Below are positions 41,490 through 48,265 of a stretch of DNA of 64,000 bases, in pieces. The notes beneath the pieces were generated by a model. The model searched no databases and was not told the origin of the DNA. It saw only the letters and a program-made list of their open reading frames with translations. How positions within the stretch are numbered: position 1 is the stretch's first letter; each line of letters begins with the position of its first letter. Source of the DNA: Cellulomonas cellasea (lineage in GTDB: Bacteria; Actinomycetota; Actinomycetes; Actinomycetales; Cellulomonadaceae); NCBI RefSeq assembly GCF_030372105.1, contig NZ_JAUDBQ010000015.1, forward strand, positions 1 through 64,000, in the 5' to 3' direction. The position numbers and the translations under genes were made by a program.

Positions 41490-42594
41490 TGGCGCTCGTC
41501 CCCTGCGTCTTCGCCGGCGCGGGGGCCGGGGGCTCGGCTCGGGCGGCCAGGACCGAGGCTCGGTGCTCGGAGGACAGCAGCGCGATGCCGATGCCCACCG
41601 CGGCGCCGATAACGGTCTGCACCGCGCGGTCGCGCAGCAGTGGCCCGACGTCGACGGGTCCCGCGACCGTCGACATCAGCAGTGCCATCGGCGTGATGAA
41701 GAGCATGGCGAACCCGTAGTTCCGCCCGACGAACAGCTCGGTGACGACCTGCAGCGCGACGATCAGCGCGATGAGCTCCCACCCGTCGAGGCGCAGGTGG
41801 AGCAGTGCGGCCGCCACGACGACGCCGAGCAGCGTGCCGACGACGCGATGGGCGGCGCGGAGCAGGCGGGTGGGTGTGTCGGGCACGGACAGTGGGACGA
41901 CGGCGGCGACCATCGCCCATCCGGGGTGCCCGATGCCCACCGACGTGGCGAGCGCGCCGGCGACGACGATGGCGCCGCCGTAGCGGAGCGCATGCCTCAC
42001 CACCGTGGGCTCGCGGAGCACGGTGAGCCCGCCGACCTGGGCGAGCGCGCGGGGCCGTGTGCGGCGGCGCCGGCTGAGCCGGCCGGCCTGGCCGATCGCC
42101 GTCGCGAACATCGCCGACGCGGCCGCGACGGCGCACGCGGTCAGGATGTCGCGGCCGGAGCCATGCGTCTCGGCGCAGGTCGCCACGGCGAACACCGCGA
42201 ACAGCGGACCGACGGGGTGCCACCGGGTGAGGTCGCCCACCACTGACGCCACCGTCGCCATCGCGGCGCAGCCGAGCACGAGGACTCCGGCGCGGAGCGT
42301 CCCGGTGGCGGGGATCGTCGCGATGGCCGCGCCGAGGGTGACCGCCGCGACGAGGACCGCCGAGGCGGCGAGCTGCGTGTGCAGGCGGTGCCGGTGGCCG
42401 TGCATCCTGCCGTACAGCGAGACGAAGGCCCCGAACGCGGCGTAGACGGCCCAGCCGGCGTGACCGGTGGCGGTCAGCGTGAGCAGGGGCGCCGCGACGG
42501 AGATCCCGGCCCGCGCCGCGACCGCGTGGCTGTCGTTGTGCGGGCCGAAGCGCACGAGATCATGGGCGCGCGGCAGGTGGGCGGCGATGGACAC
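41485..42594 (-). CDS. FUSC-family membrane protein
   Basis: A 369-residue membrane protein of the aromatic-acid exporter/fusaric acid resistance type. Two blocks of about four to five transmembrane segments are separated by a cytoplasmic stretch (SRRRRTRPRALAQVGGLTVL); the second block carries the family-like GHPGWAMVAAVVPLSVPDT, VVGTLLGVVVAAALL and YGFAMLFITPMALLM. It starts at GTG 42594. A MarR gene is divergent and a strong palindrome (42672-42689) lies between, so export of an aromatic acid or drug under MarR control is likely. Confidence 0.87.
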   Translation of the reverse strand: MSIAAHLPRAHDLVRFGPHNDSHAVAARAGISVAAPLLTLTATGHAGWAVYAAFGAFVSLYGRMHGHRHRLHTQLAASAVLVAAVTLGAAIATIPATGTLRAGVLVLGCAAMATVASVVGDLTRWHPVGPLFAVFAVATCAETHGSGRDILTACAVAAASAMFATAIGQAGRLSRRRRTRPRALAQVGGLTVLREPTVVRHALRYGGAIVVAGALATSVGIGHPGWAMVAAVVPLSVPDTPTRLLRAAHRVVGTLLGVVVAAALLHLRLDGWELIALIVALQVVTELFVGRNYGFAMLFITPMALLMSTVAGPVDVGPLLRDRAVQTVIGAAVGIGIALLSSEHRASVLAARAEPPAPAPAKTQGTSAT

Positions 42595-42671
42595 GCGGCG
42601 TGGACCTCCCAGGGGGTGGCGGGTGGGTGATGCTCCTCGACGGCGCGCAGCGGCGCGCGGAGTGCGTCAGG

Positions 42672-42689
42672 TAGTTTACACGTGAACTA
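42672..42689. promoter_or_regulatory. MarR operator
   Basis: TAGTTTACACGTGAACTA, an 18-bp palindrome with one mismatched pair, AT-rich in a GC-rich setting, between the divergent FUSC (42594) and marR (42721) genes. Size and symmetry fit MarR-family sites. Confidence 0.72.
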
Positions 42690-42720
42690 ATGCGTCGCCC
42701 GGGCGCGGGATCGAGGGGCC

Positions 42721-43245
42721 ATGAGCAGGGAATCGGCGGCGGAGTCCGAGGCGCTCGACGCCGTGGACCACATGCAGGCCCGGTGGGCTGAGCTGCGACC
42801 CGAGCTGGATGTCGCGCCGATGGGCGTGATCGGGCGGCTGCTGCGGCTCGCGCCGATGATCCTGGCTCGATGCGAGGACTGGCTCGCCCCGCACGACCTG
42901 ACCCGCGCGGAGTTCGACGTCGTCTCCGCGCTGTGCCGCAGCGACCGGCCGCTCAGCCCCGGCGACCTGCGCCGGGCGCTGCTGTTCACCGGCCCCGCCA
43001 CCACCAAGCGGCTGCGCAGGCTCGAGGACGGCGGCTGGATCGAGCGTGTGGTCAACCCCGACGACGCGCGCGGCTTCCTCATCTCCCCGACGCCCGAGGG
43101 CGCCCGCAGGCTCGCCGAGCTGCTGCCCCGCTACCTCGCCTTCGAGGACTCCCTGCTCGACGCCCTCGACGCGGGGGAGCGCGCCGAGCTGGCCGGGCTG
43201 CTGCGGCAGATGCTGCTCGCCGAGGGGCGCGTGGCCGAGGGCTGA
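42721..43245 (+). CDS. MarR-family regulator
   Basis: A 174-residue MarR-type repressor with the winged helix in the middle (about residues 65-125: LTRAEFDVVSALCRSDRPLS, LLFTGPATTKRLRRLEDGGW, VNPDDARGFLISPTPEG). It very probably represses itself and the divergent FUSC exporter gene from the palindrome 31 bases upstream. GAGGGG lies very close to the ATG. Its last codons are part of a 15-bp duplication. Confidence 0.92.
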   Translation: MSRESAAESEALDAVDHMQARWAELRPELDVAPMGVIGRLLRLAPMILARCEDWLAPHDLTRAEFDVVSALCRSDRPLSPGDLRRALLFTGPATTKRLRRLEDGGWIERVVNPDDARGFLISPTPEGARRLAELLPRYLAFEDSLLDALDAGERAELAGLLRQMLLAEGRVAEG

Positions 43246-43262
43246 GCGGCCGAGGGCTGAGC
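43233..43262. repeat. 15-bp duplication over marR stop
   Basis: GGCCGAGGGCTGAGC twice (43233-43247, 43248-43262); the first copy contains the marR TGA. The same kind of stop-spanning duplication occurs at 13051 and 39889. Confidence 0.9.
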
Positions 43263-43267
43263 GCCCG

Positions 43268-43696
43268 TCAGGCGACGAGGGTGACCGAGCTCGGCGGCAG
43301 GTGGGCCAGGTCGTCGGCGGTGAGGTGCGACGCGGGGGCCGGCACGCGGGGCTCGGAGGCCTGGGTCGGCACCAGGGGCAGGCGCGTCGTGGCGTCGTCG
43401 GCAGGGGTCGCGACGGCCGGCGCCGGAGTCTGGGCGTCGGCGGGGGCAGGAGCGCGGCGGCCCCGGACGACAGCGGTCAGCGCATGGGCGCCGATCAGGG
43501 CCCAGGCGATGTTCGAGGCGACGGAGGGCCACACCTGCGAGCGGGCGGCGACCACGCACAGCAGCAGGGCGCCGATCGTGTTGGCCACCTGGTACCGGGT
43601 GGACGACGCCGACCAGGTCCCCCGCGAGACGAGCCCGTACGCCGTGACGCAGACGAGGGCGCCGATCCAGCCCAGCGAGGTGATGAAGACGTGCAC
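43268..43696 (-). CDS. CBU_0592-like small membrane protein
   Basis: A 142-residue protein with about three transmembrane segments in the first 80 residues (FITSLGWIGALVCVTAYGLV, YQVANTIGALLLCVVAA, SNIAWALIGAHALTAVV) and an Ala/Pro-rich cytoplasmic tail. The helix pattern matches the CBU_0592 family, whose function is unknown. The start is GTG 43696. It is divergent from a LysR-type gene with an inverted repeat between, so it may be the LysR target. Confidence 0.75.
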   Translation of the reverse strand: MHVFITSLGWIGALVCVTAYGLVSRGTWSASSTRYQVANTIGALLLCVVAARSQVWPSVASNIAWALIGAHALTAVVRGRRAPAPADAQTPAPAVATPADDATTRLPLVPTQASEPRVPAPASHLTADDLAHLPPSSVTLVA

Positions 43697-43777
43697 GACC
43701 CACTCCAGAGAACACGGTTCTTGAGGGCCCCGCGGAGGTTCACGCGGCGGCTCGGCATCATTCTGTGGGCGGAATGC

Positions 43778-43796
43778 AGTTCAGCACAAGTGAACT
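43778..43796. promoter_or_regulatory. LysR-type binding site
   Basis: AGTTCA (43778-43783), 7-base spacer, TGAACT (43791-43796): contains the T-N11-A core of LysR sites. It lies between the divergent membrane-protein gene (43696) and lysR-type gene (43940). Confidence 0.5.
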
Positions 43797-43939
43797 TTAT
43801 TGCAACCACTGGTAAGTAGAACTGAACGATATCGGCCGGGTCCAGCGCGCCCCGCGAACGGCCCAAAGGCGCCTCAAGCGCAGGTGAAGCCGCAGGTGGC
43901 CGAACGGCGGAAGGCCGCGTGCAGGCCTAGCATTCCCCC

Positions 43940-44845
43940 ATGTCCACCGACGCGCGCCGCCTGGCGGTCCTGCTCGCCGTGCACCGTGCAGGCGGGGTGC
44001 ACGCCGCCGCCGACGTGCTGCGCGTGACACCGTCGGCCGTCTCGCAGCAGATCGCCAGGCTCGAGTCCGAGGAGGGCGTCCAGGTGCTCGACCGCGGGCC
44101 GCGCGGCGTCACCCTCACCCCCGCCGGGCGGGTCTTCGCCGAATCGGCGGAACGCATCGAGGCCGAGCTCGTCGAGGCCCGCAAAGCCATCGCGACACTC
44201 GCCGGCGAGGTGTCCGGGCGGGTGGTCATCGCCGCGTTCCGCACCGCGATCCGCGCCGTCGTCGGCCCCGCCGCGACAGTCGTCAGCGAGCGCCACCCCG
44301 GCGTCGAGCTGATCATCGAGGAGCGCGAGCCCGCCGTGGCCCTGCGCCGGCTCCGCGAGGGCGACGCCGACATCGTGCTGCTCGAGCGCGACGAGGACGC
44401 CGACGCCACAGTGCCGCGCGGCGTCCGGGACACCGTCCTGCTCGAGGAGCCGTGGCGGCTCGTGGTGCCCGCCGCCGTCGCCACGCCCACCCAGCTCGAC
44501 GACCTGCGGGACGCCCTGTGGGTGGGCGCCGAGCCGGGCACTGCCGCCGACCGCGCGCTCAACCGCGTCGCCACCCTGCTCGGCGAGCGCGTCCGCACCC
44601 GCCACCAGTACTACGACTTCGACGTCGCCCTGTCCCTCGTCGCCGCCGGCCAAGGCGTCGCGATGCTCCCCGCCCTCGCGCTGCAGGGCGAGATCCCGCA
44701 GGGGATCAGCGTCGTGACGGTGCCCGGCCTCGGCTCCCGGCGGCTCGTCGCCCGCCACCGCGCCACCCGGCGCGAGCCCGGGCCCGCCGTCGCCGCCGTC
44801 CTCGACGTGCTGCTCGGAACCGCGGGGGCGCTCGAGCTCGCCTGA
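43940..44845 (+). CDS. LysR-family regulator
   Basis: A 301-residue LysR-type regulator: N-terminal helix-turn-helix (AGGVHAAADVLRVTPSAVSQ, QIARLESEEGVQVLDRGPRG) and a two-lobed effector domain. The effector is unknown. It faces a CBU_0592-like gene with a T-N11-A site between them, the usual LysR layout, so it probably controls that gene and itself. Confidence 0.92.
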   Translation: MSTDARRLAVLLAVHRAGGVHAAADVLRVTPSAVSQQIARLESEEGVQVLDRGPRGVTLTPAGRVFAESAERIEAELVEARKAIATLAGEVSGRVVIAAFRTAIRAVVGPAATVVSERHPGVELIIEEREPAVALRRLREGDADIVLLERDEDADATVPRGVRDTVLLEEPWRLVVPAAVATPTQLDDLRDALWVGAEPGTAADRALNRVATLLGERVRTRHQYYDFDVALSLVAAGQGVAMLPALALQGEIPQGISVVTVPGLGSRRLVARHRATRREPGPAVAAVLDVLLGTAGALELA

Positions 44846-44871
44846 CCGGGCCTGCGGCCGCCGGTCTCGGC

Positions 44872-45396
44872 CTAGCCGACCCGCTCGACGTCGGTGGCGG
44901 CGCGGAAGAAGGGGAGGGCCGGGGGCTTGAACACCTGGCCGCGCGACGTGCGCGTCAGGCCGAGGATGGTGATCACGAGGTGCATGACGCCCAACACGAG
45001 AATGGGCGAGAGGAACACCATCTGCCACGGGCCCGCGTCCGGGTCGGGGGTGTCCGGCGCGGTCAGGAGGACCGCGAGCATGGTCGTCGCGATGCTGAGG
45101 ACGGTGCCGAGCGCATACGTCAGGCCCCAGTTCGCGGCCCGACGCGCGTTCTCGGCGGCGAGCGCCGAGAGCTTGCGCTGACGTGGATACACCGCGGCCA
45201 TCGCGACCCCGGCGATGAGCACGCTGAAGAACGGGATCGGCAGCCAGGCGAGTAGGCCCAGGAGGTACGGCGTGCGGCCGGTCGCCGGTGGGAAGCCCTG
45301 GGCCGGGGGGTCATGGCCAGGGGCGGGGGCGCCGGGACGGGCGCCTGCGTCGCGCAGCGCGAGCTCGGCCTCCTCCGCCGAGAAGCCCTCGTGCAT
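44872..45396 (-). CDS. DUF4870-like membrane protein
   Basis: A 174-residue protein (from ATG 45396) with about three transmembrane segments and the family-like ENARRAANWGLTYALGTVL, followed by LSPILVLGVMHLVITILGL. A helical start (GFSAEEAELALRDAG) and a Pro-rich stretch precede the membrane part. Function unknown. The frame stays open up to an ATG at 45477 that overlaps, on the other strand, the start of the antitoxin gene (CATG, 45475-45478), so the real start may lie further up, inside the toxin-antitoxin promoter. Confidence 0.78.
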   Translation of the reverse strand: MHEGFSAEEAELALRDAGARPGAPAPGHDPPAQGFPPATGRTPYLLGLLAWLPIPFFSVLIAGVAMAAVYPRQRKLSALAAENARRAANWGLTYALGTVLSIATTMLAVLLTAPDTPDPDAGPWQMVFLSPILVLGVMHLVITILGLTRTSRGQVFKPPALPFFRAATDVERVG

Positions 45397-45447
45397 GAGC
45401 CGGTTGCGCAGCGGGAAACGGGCCGCGGCCCGAGCGCCCGGGTGCGG

Positions 45448-45466
45448 TGTAGCACACGGTGCTACA
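45448..45466. promoter_or_regulatory. Toxin-antitoxin operator
   Basis: TGTAGCAC (45448-45455), ACG, GTGCTACA (45459-45466): a perfect 8-bp inverted repeat nine bases before the antitoxin ATG. No ribosome site fits in the space, so the message may be leaderless. Autoregulation by the Phd-type antitoxin is inferred. Confidence 0.65.
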
Positions 45467-45475
45467 TTGGTACTC

Positions 45476-45739
45476 ATGGAGACCGTCGGGGTGCGCGAAC
45501 TCAGGCAGGACGCGTCTGGTGTGCTTCGCCGGGTCGAGGGGGGCGACCGCCTCGTGGTGACCGTGCATGGGCGACCGGTCGCGGACCTCGTTCCGCACAC
45601 CGAGACGCGGCCGACGTGGCGCCCGGTCCGTGAGCTCGCGCCGCTGTTCCCGGGCGTGCAGGACGCGCAGTGGGACCAGGACATGGCACTCGTCGACGGT
45701 GACATCGCGGACCCGTTCGAGCGCGGCGCCGACCGATGA
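45476..45739 (+). CDS. Phd/YefM-family antitoxin
   Basis: An 87-residue antitoxin: the N-terminal fold METVGVRELRQDASGVLRRV with GDRLVVTVHGRPVADLVPH is typical of Phd/YefM DNA-binding antitoxins; the acidic C-terminus (WDQDMALVDGDIADPFERG) would wrap the toxin. Its stop overlaps the toxin ATG (ATGA, 45736-45739). The palindrome at 45448-45466 is the likely binding site. Confidence 0.92.
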   Translation: METVGVRELRQDASGVLRRVEGGDRLVVTVHGRPVADLVPHTETRPTWRPVRELAPLFPGVQDAQWDQDMALVDGDIADPFERGADR

Positions 45740-46119
45740 GGCTGATCCTCGACACGAACATCCTGATCGACGGCCTGGTGCCCACCGACGCAGGCGTCGA
45801 AGCGGCGATCAGCATGGCAACGCTCGCCGAGCTGCGGTTCGGGGTCCTGATCGCGCGCACTCCCGAGACGCGGGCGGCGCGGATGCGGGTCCTGTCGAGC
45901 GCGGAGAGCGCCCTGGCGGCGCTACCGATCGACGATGCGGTCGCGTCGAGCTACGCCCTCCTGGCGACGAAGGCCGTCGAAGCGGGCCGGCAGCCACGCG
46001 CTCGAGCGTTCGACCTGCTGATCGCAGCGACCGCGCATGCGCACGGCGCCGGGCTCGTCACCCGCAATGTCCGGGACTTCACCGGCCTCGACGATCTCCT
46101 GGAGATCCGCGAGCCGTGA
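45736..46119 (+). CDS. vapC: PIN-domain (VapC-type) toxin
   Basis: A 127-residue PIN-domain ribonuclease. The acidic quartet is complete: Asp6 (LILDTNILI), Glu32 (TLAELRFG), Asp93 (AFDLLIAATA) and Asp114 (TRNVRDF). It should cut RNA, often tRNA or rRNA, when freed from the antitoxin. It is translationally coupled to the antitoxin gene. A GTGA at its end leads into a fragment of another gene. Confidence 0.94.
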   Translation: MRLILDTNILIDGLVPTDAGVEAAISMATLAELRFGVLIARTPETRAARMRVLSSAESALAALPIDDAVASSYALLATKAVEAGRQPRARAFDLLIAATAHAHGAGLVTRNVRDFTGLDDLLEIREP

Positions 46120-46460
46120 CCCACACCGGGTACGCGCGCGCCACTGACGGGCTCAACTACACGTCGAACGTGACGTGCGGGTCTGTGACCGTCGCCGATC
46201 CTCCGCCTCCGCCGCCGACCTGGGTCAGCACCCCTCCGCCGGCGACCTGTAAGTCCGGGCAGCTTGACGCGCTCAAGGTGGGATGGTTGAACACGTTCGG
46301 TCCTGACTACTACACGCCGAGCCCGTTCACGGCCCAGTGGTTGTTCCACGATGACGACAAGCGTGGCGGCAAGTGGCGTGTGTGGGCCCAGAAGCGCTCG
46401 AACGGCGATGAGCAGTGGACCACTGGAACGTTCGCGTGTGGCGGTAACACAGGCGTCTGA
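46116..46460 (+). pseudogene. Fragment of a Trp-rich, possibly secreted protein
   Basis: A 114-residue open frame starting at a GTG that overlaps the vapC stop. It contains YTSNVTCGSVTVADPPPPPP, a Pro linker, and a C-terminal KWRVWAQKRSNGDEQWTTGT with two Cys pairs overall. The Pro linker and Cys suggest the end of an exported protein, yet there is no signal peptide; the upstream part seems lost where the toxin gene begins. It may also be a short third gene of the toxin-antitoxin operon. Not recognised. Confidence 0.45.
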
Positions 46461-46474
46461 TCGCCAGCGAGCAC

Positions 46475-46514
46475 GAAGAAGCCCTCCACCCGAGAAGGGG
46501 TGGAGGGCTTCTTC
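46475..46514. terminator. Strong bidirectional terminator
   Basis: A perfect 17-bp stem, GAAGAAGCCCTCCACCC (46475-46491) and its complement (46498-46514), loop GAGAAG. The arm GTGGAGGGCTT is repeated once more at 46515-46525. It separates the fragment from the convergent lipoprotein gene. Confidence 0.88.
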
Positions 46515-46523
46515 GTGGAGGGC

Positions 46524-47177
46524 TTATTTCGTGAGGTCGATGATCTCGTAGGCCGACGGGTCGGGCTGTGCCGCGATGCGCTCCTGAACCAAGGCGATCG
46601 CGCTCTCGCTGGTGGAGTGCCGTCCAGGCGCGGAGATGCGAAGCTCCGTCGCGGTGGGCGAGATGAACGAGTAGAAGTCCCAGCCGTTCTCCCGCTCACC
46701 GGTCTCGAGGTACCTACCGCGCTTGACGATGAACGCGAGCTTCTTGCCCGTTGCCTCGTACGCGCGCTGCGCGACGACGGTGATGGCCTCGAAGTTGGCA
46801 TCGGACTGTGCCGAGGTGGCGGCGACCTCGGCGCCGTTCCCGGTGGCGAGCGCGTCGTCGATGATGACCTGGGCGGCCGGTGCGGCCGGGTCAACCACAA
46901 CGAGTGCGCCAGCCGAGGTCTGGTAGACGCCCAGGCCGGCTGCCTTCGCCGCCGCCTCCTCCTCCGGGGTGGTGATGGCCGAGCCGATGTCCGGGATGGT
47001 GATCTCCGGGGTCTCGACTGCGGGCGCCGCAGGGGTCTCGACGGTCGCGGGCGTCTCGGTGGCTGCGGGTACGGCCGGGGTGGTGTCGTCCGAGGAGCAG
47101 CCGACCAGAACGCCCGAGCCCACCGCGATGACGGCGAGGGTGGCGGTGATGCTGAGGATGACGGTCTTCTTGTTCAT
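46524..47177 (-). CDS. Lipoprotein of unknown function
   Basis: A 217-residue lipoprotein: signal peptide with lipobox LVGC (Cys27), an Ala/Thr/Pro-rich linker, and a C-terminal domain (ALVVVDPAAPAAQVIIDDAL, AYEATGKKLAFIVKRGRYLE, ENGWDFYSFISPTATELRIS). It uses more Lys, Ile and Ser, and is less GC-rich, than its neighbours and ends in TAA, which fits a transferred island. GGAGCG lies before the ATG at 47177. A LexA-box-like site (47193-47206) and a 33-bp palindrome (47229-47261) lie just upstream. Function unknown. Confidence 0.8.
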   Translation of the reverse strand: MNKKTVILSITATLAVIAVGSGVLVGCSSDDTTPAVPAATETPATVETPAAPAVETPEITIPDIGSAITTPEEEAAAKAAGLGVYQTSAGALVVVDPAAPAAQVIIDDALATGNGAEVAATSAQSDANFEAITVVAQRAYEATGKKLAFIVKRGRYLETGERENGWDFYSFISPTATELRISAPGRHSTSESAIALVQERIAAQPDPSAYEIIDLTK

Positions 47178-47192
47178 GGTCGGCGCTCCGTT

Positions 47193-47206
47193 CGAACGTT
47201 TGTTCA
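47193..47206. promoter_or_regulatory. LexA-box-like site
   Basis: CGAACGTTTGTTCA fits the Gram-positive SOS consensus CGAAC-N4-GTTCG at nine of ten fixed positions. It lies 15 bases before the lipoprotein start. Chance is possible in such a short motif. Confidence 0.35.
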
Positions 47207-47228
47207 TACTCCAGCGTGGGCGCGGTTG

Positions 47229-47261
47229 GCACTCATGTCCATAGTCTATGGACATGAGTGC
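47229..47261. promoter_or_regulatory. 33-bp perfect palindrome (operator)
   Basis: Left arm GCACTCATGTCCATAG (47229-47244), central T, right arm the exact complement (47246-47261). It lies between the divergent lipoprotein (starts 47177) and HTH (starts 47285) genes, 23 bases before the latter. By its length it is unlikely to be chance; it is a strong operator candidate. Confidence 0.75.
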
Positions 47262-47284
47262 GCGTCTCCACCTAGCGTTAGGGC

Positions 47285-47728
47285 ATGGAGTCGCGCCCCG
47301 GGCGATCCCCTGCCCCCACCGTGGAGCGGCGCTCGCGCACGCTCGCAGACGCTACCGCCCCCGAACTCCTCGAGGCGCTCGTGGCGCACGCGACCGCAGC
47401 CATCGACCCCATGGAGCGCCTGCGTGAGCTCACCGAGATAGATCGCCTGCTCGCCGCTGAGGGTGGAGTCACACAGCAGTTGCGTGAGGCCCGCACCACC
47501 GCGATCACCGAACTGCGCGGCCAGGGCATGCCGATCGCCGCGATCGCCGCCGCGATGGGCGTCACGCGCGGGCGGGTGCACGCGCTACTGGCCGGCAACC
47601 CGGTCTACGGCCGCCGCCAGACGCCGCGCGCCGAGCGCGGCACGCGGTTCGCGGACGATATCGACGATGCCGGCATCGATGGTGCCGTCATCGTGCGCCC
47701 CGAGGATCAGGTCCCCGCCGACCACTGA
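47285..47728 (+). CDS. Small helix-turn-helix protein
   Basis: A 147-residue basic protein. An N-terminal helical part (about residues 20-75, LLEALVAHATAAIDPMERLR) is followed by a helix-turn-helix at about 78-103 (MPIAAIAAAMGVTRGRVHAL) and an acidic tail (FADDIDDAGIDGAVIV). It resembles sigma-region-4-like or resolvase-type HTH proteins often found on mobile elements. TTAGGG precedes the ATG. The 33-bp palindrome upstream is its probable binding site, which would make it a self-regulator that also controls the lipoprotein gene. Confidence 0.75.
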   Translation: MESRPGRSPAPTVERRSRTLADATAPELLEALVAHATAAIDPMERLRELTEIDRLLAAEGGVTQQLREARTTAITELRGQGMPIAAIAAAMGVTRGRVHALLAGNPVYGRRQTPRAERGTRFADDIDDAGIDGAVIVRPEDQVPADH

Positions 47729-48083
47729 CTCTGCCGGCACCAGCACATACCGTCGACACCTGCGGTGATGACGCCGAGGGTTCGACGAGCACCTCCCTCG
47801 TGGGTCCTCGGCGCGCCCGGACGTGGGACCACGCATGCGAGCGCTACGCCCGCGCCTACCCGAGCGGACCGGCGGTAGACCCGCTCGCCGCGGCGCGCAG
47901 CGGCCAGCGCTGGCATACGCCGCGCAGTGGCGCCACAGCCCCATGGCGCGCTGCGCCGCCGCAGTCCGCGCCGCGTCCATCTGCTGTTCCGCCGCCAGCG
48001 CGACCGCGCTCGTACGCCGAGGCGACGGCGAGCCAGTTCGCCTTGATCTCGTTAGCGACGTTGACCTGCGGGTTCTACCTCGG
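47729..48083 (-). pseudogene. Decayed coding remnant beside tRNA-Gly
   Basis: A 355-base gap without an intact gene. On the reverse strand from 48074 a startless frame reads NPQVNVANEIKANWLAVASA then YERG, and the protein-like sequence seems to continue in another frame as EQQMDAARTAAAQRAMGLWR. This looks like the frameshifted remnant of a gene lying against the 3' end of the tRNA, as when a mobile element decays. The family is not recognised; chance open frames are common in such GC-rich DNA. Confidence 0.3.
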
Positions 48084-48154
48084 AGCGGGTGACGAGAATC
48101 GAACTCGCGCTATCAGCTTGGGAAGCTGAAGTTCTACCACTGAACTACACCCGC
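48084..48154 (-). tRNA. tRNA-Gly (anticodon CCC)
   Basis: A 71-base cloverleaf on the reverse strand: acceptor GCGGGTG/CACCCGC, D arm GTTCAGTGGTAGAAC, anticodon stem TCAGC/GCTGA with loop TTCCCAA (anticodon CCC), T arm CGAGTTCGATTCTCG, discriminator T. No CCA is encoded. A tRNA 3' end is a usual integration site, and the accessory genes lie on its 3' side. Confidence 0.96.
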
Positions 48155-48265
48155 GCGACGGCCGGACGGTCGACGTCGGCCACGCGCCGACCAATATACC
48201 TGCCCGAGCCGCTGCGCCGTACCCCCGGCGACGGATCGCGTCGGCCGGGGGCGTGGCGGAGGGTG

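Noticed and set aside
47800-48129. A forward-strand open frame ending inside the tRNA.
   Set aside because: Its end translates the tRNA antisense and the rest is Pro/Arg/Ala-rich without a ribosome site.
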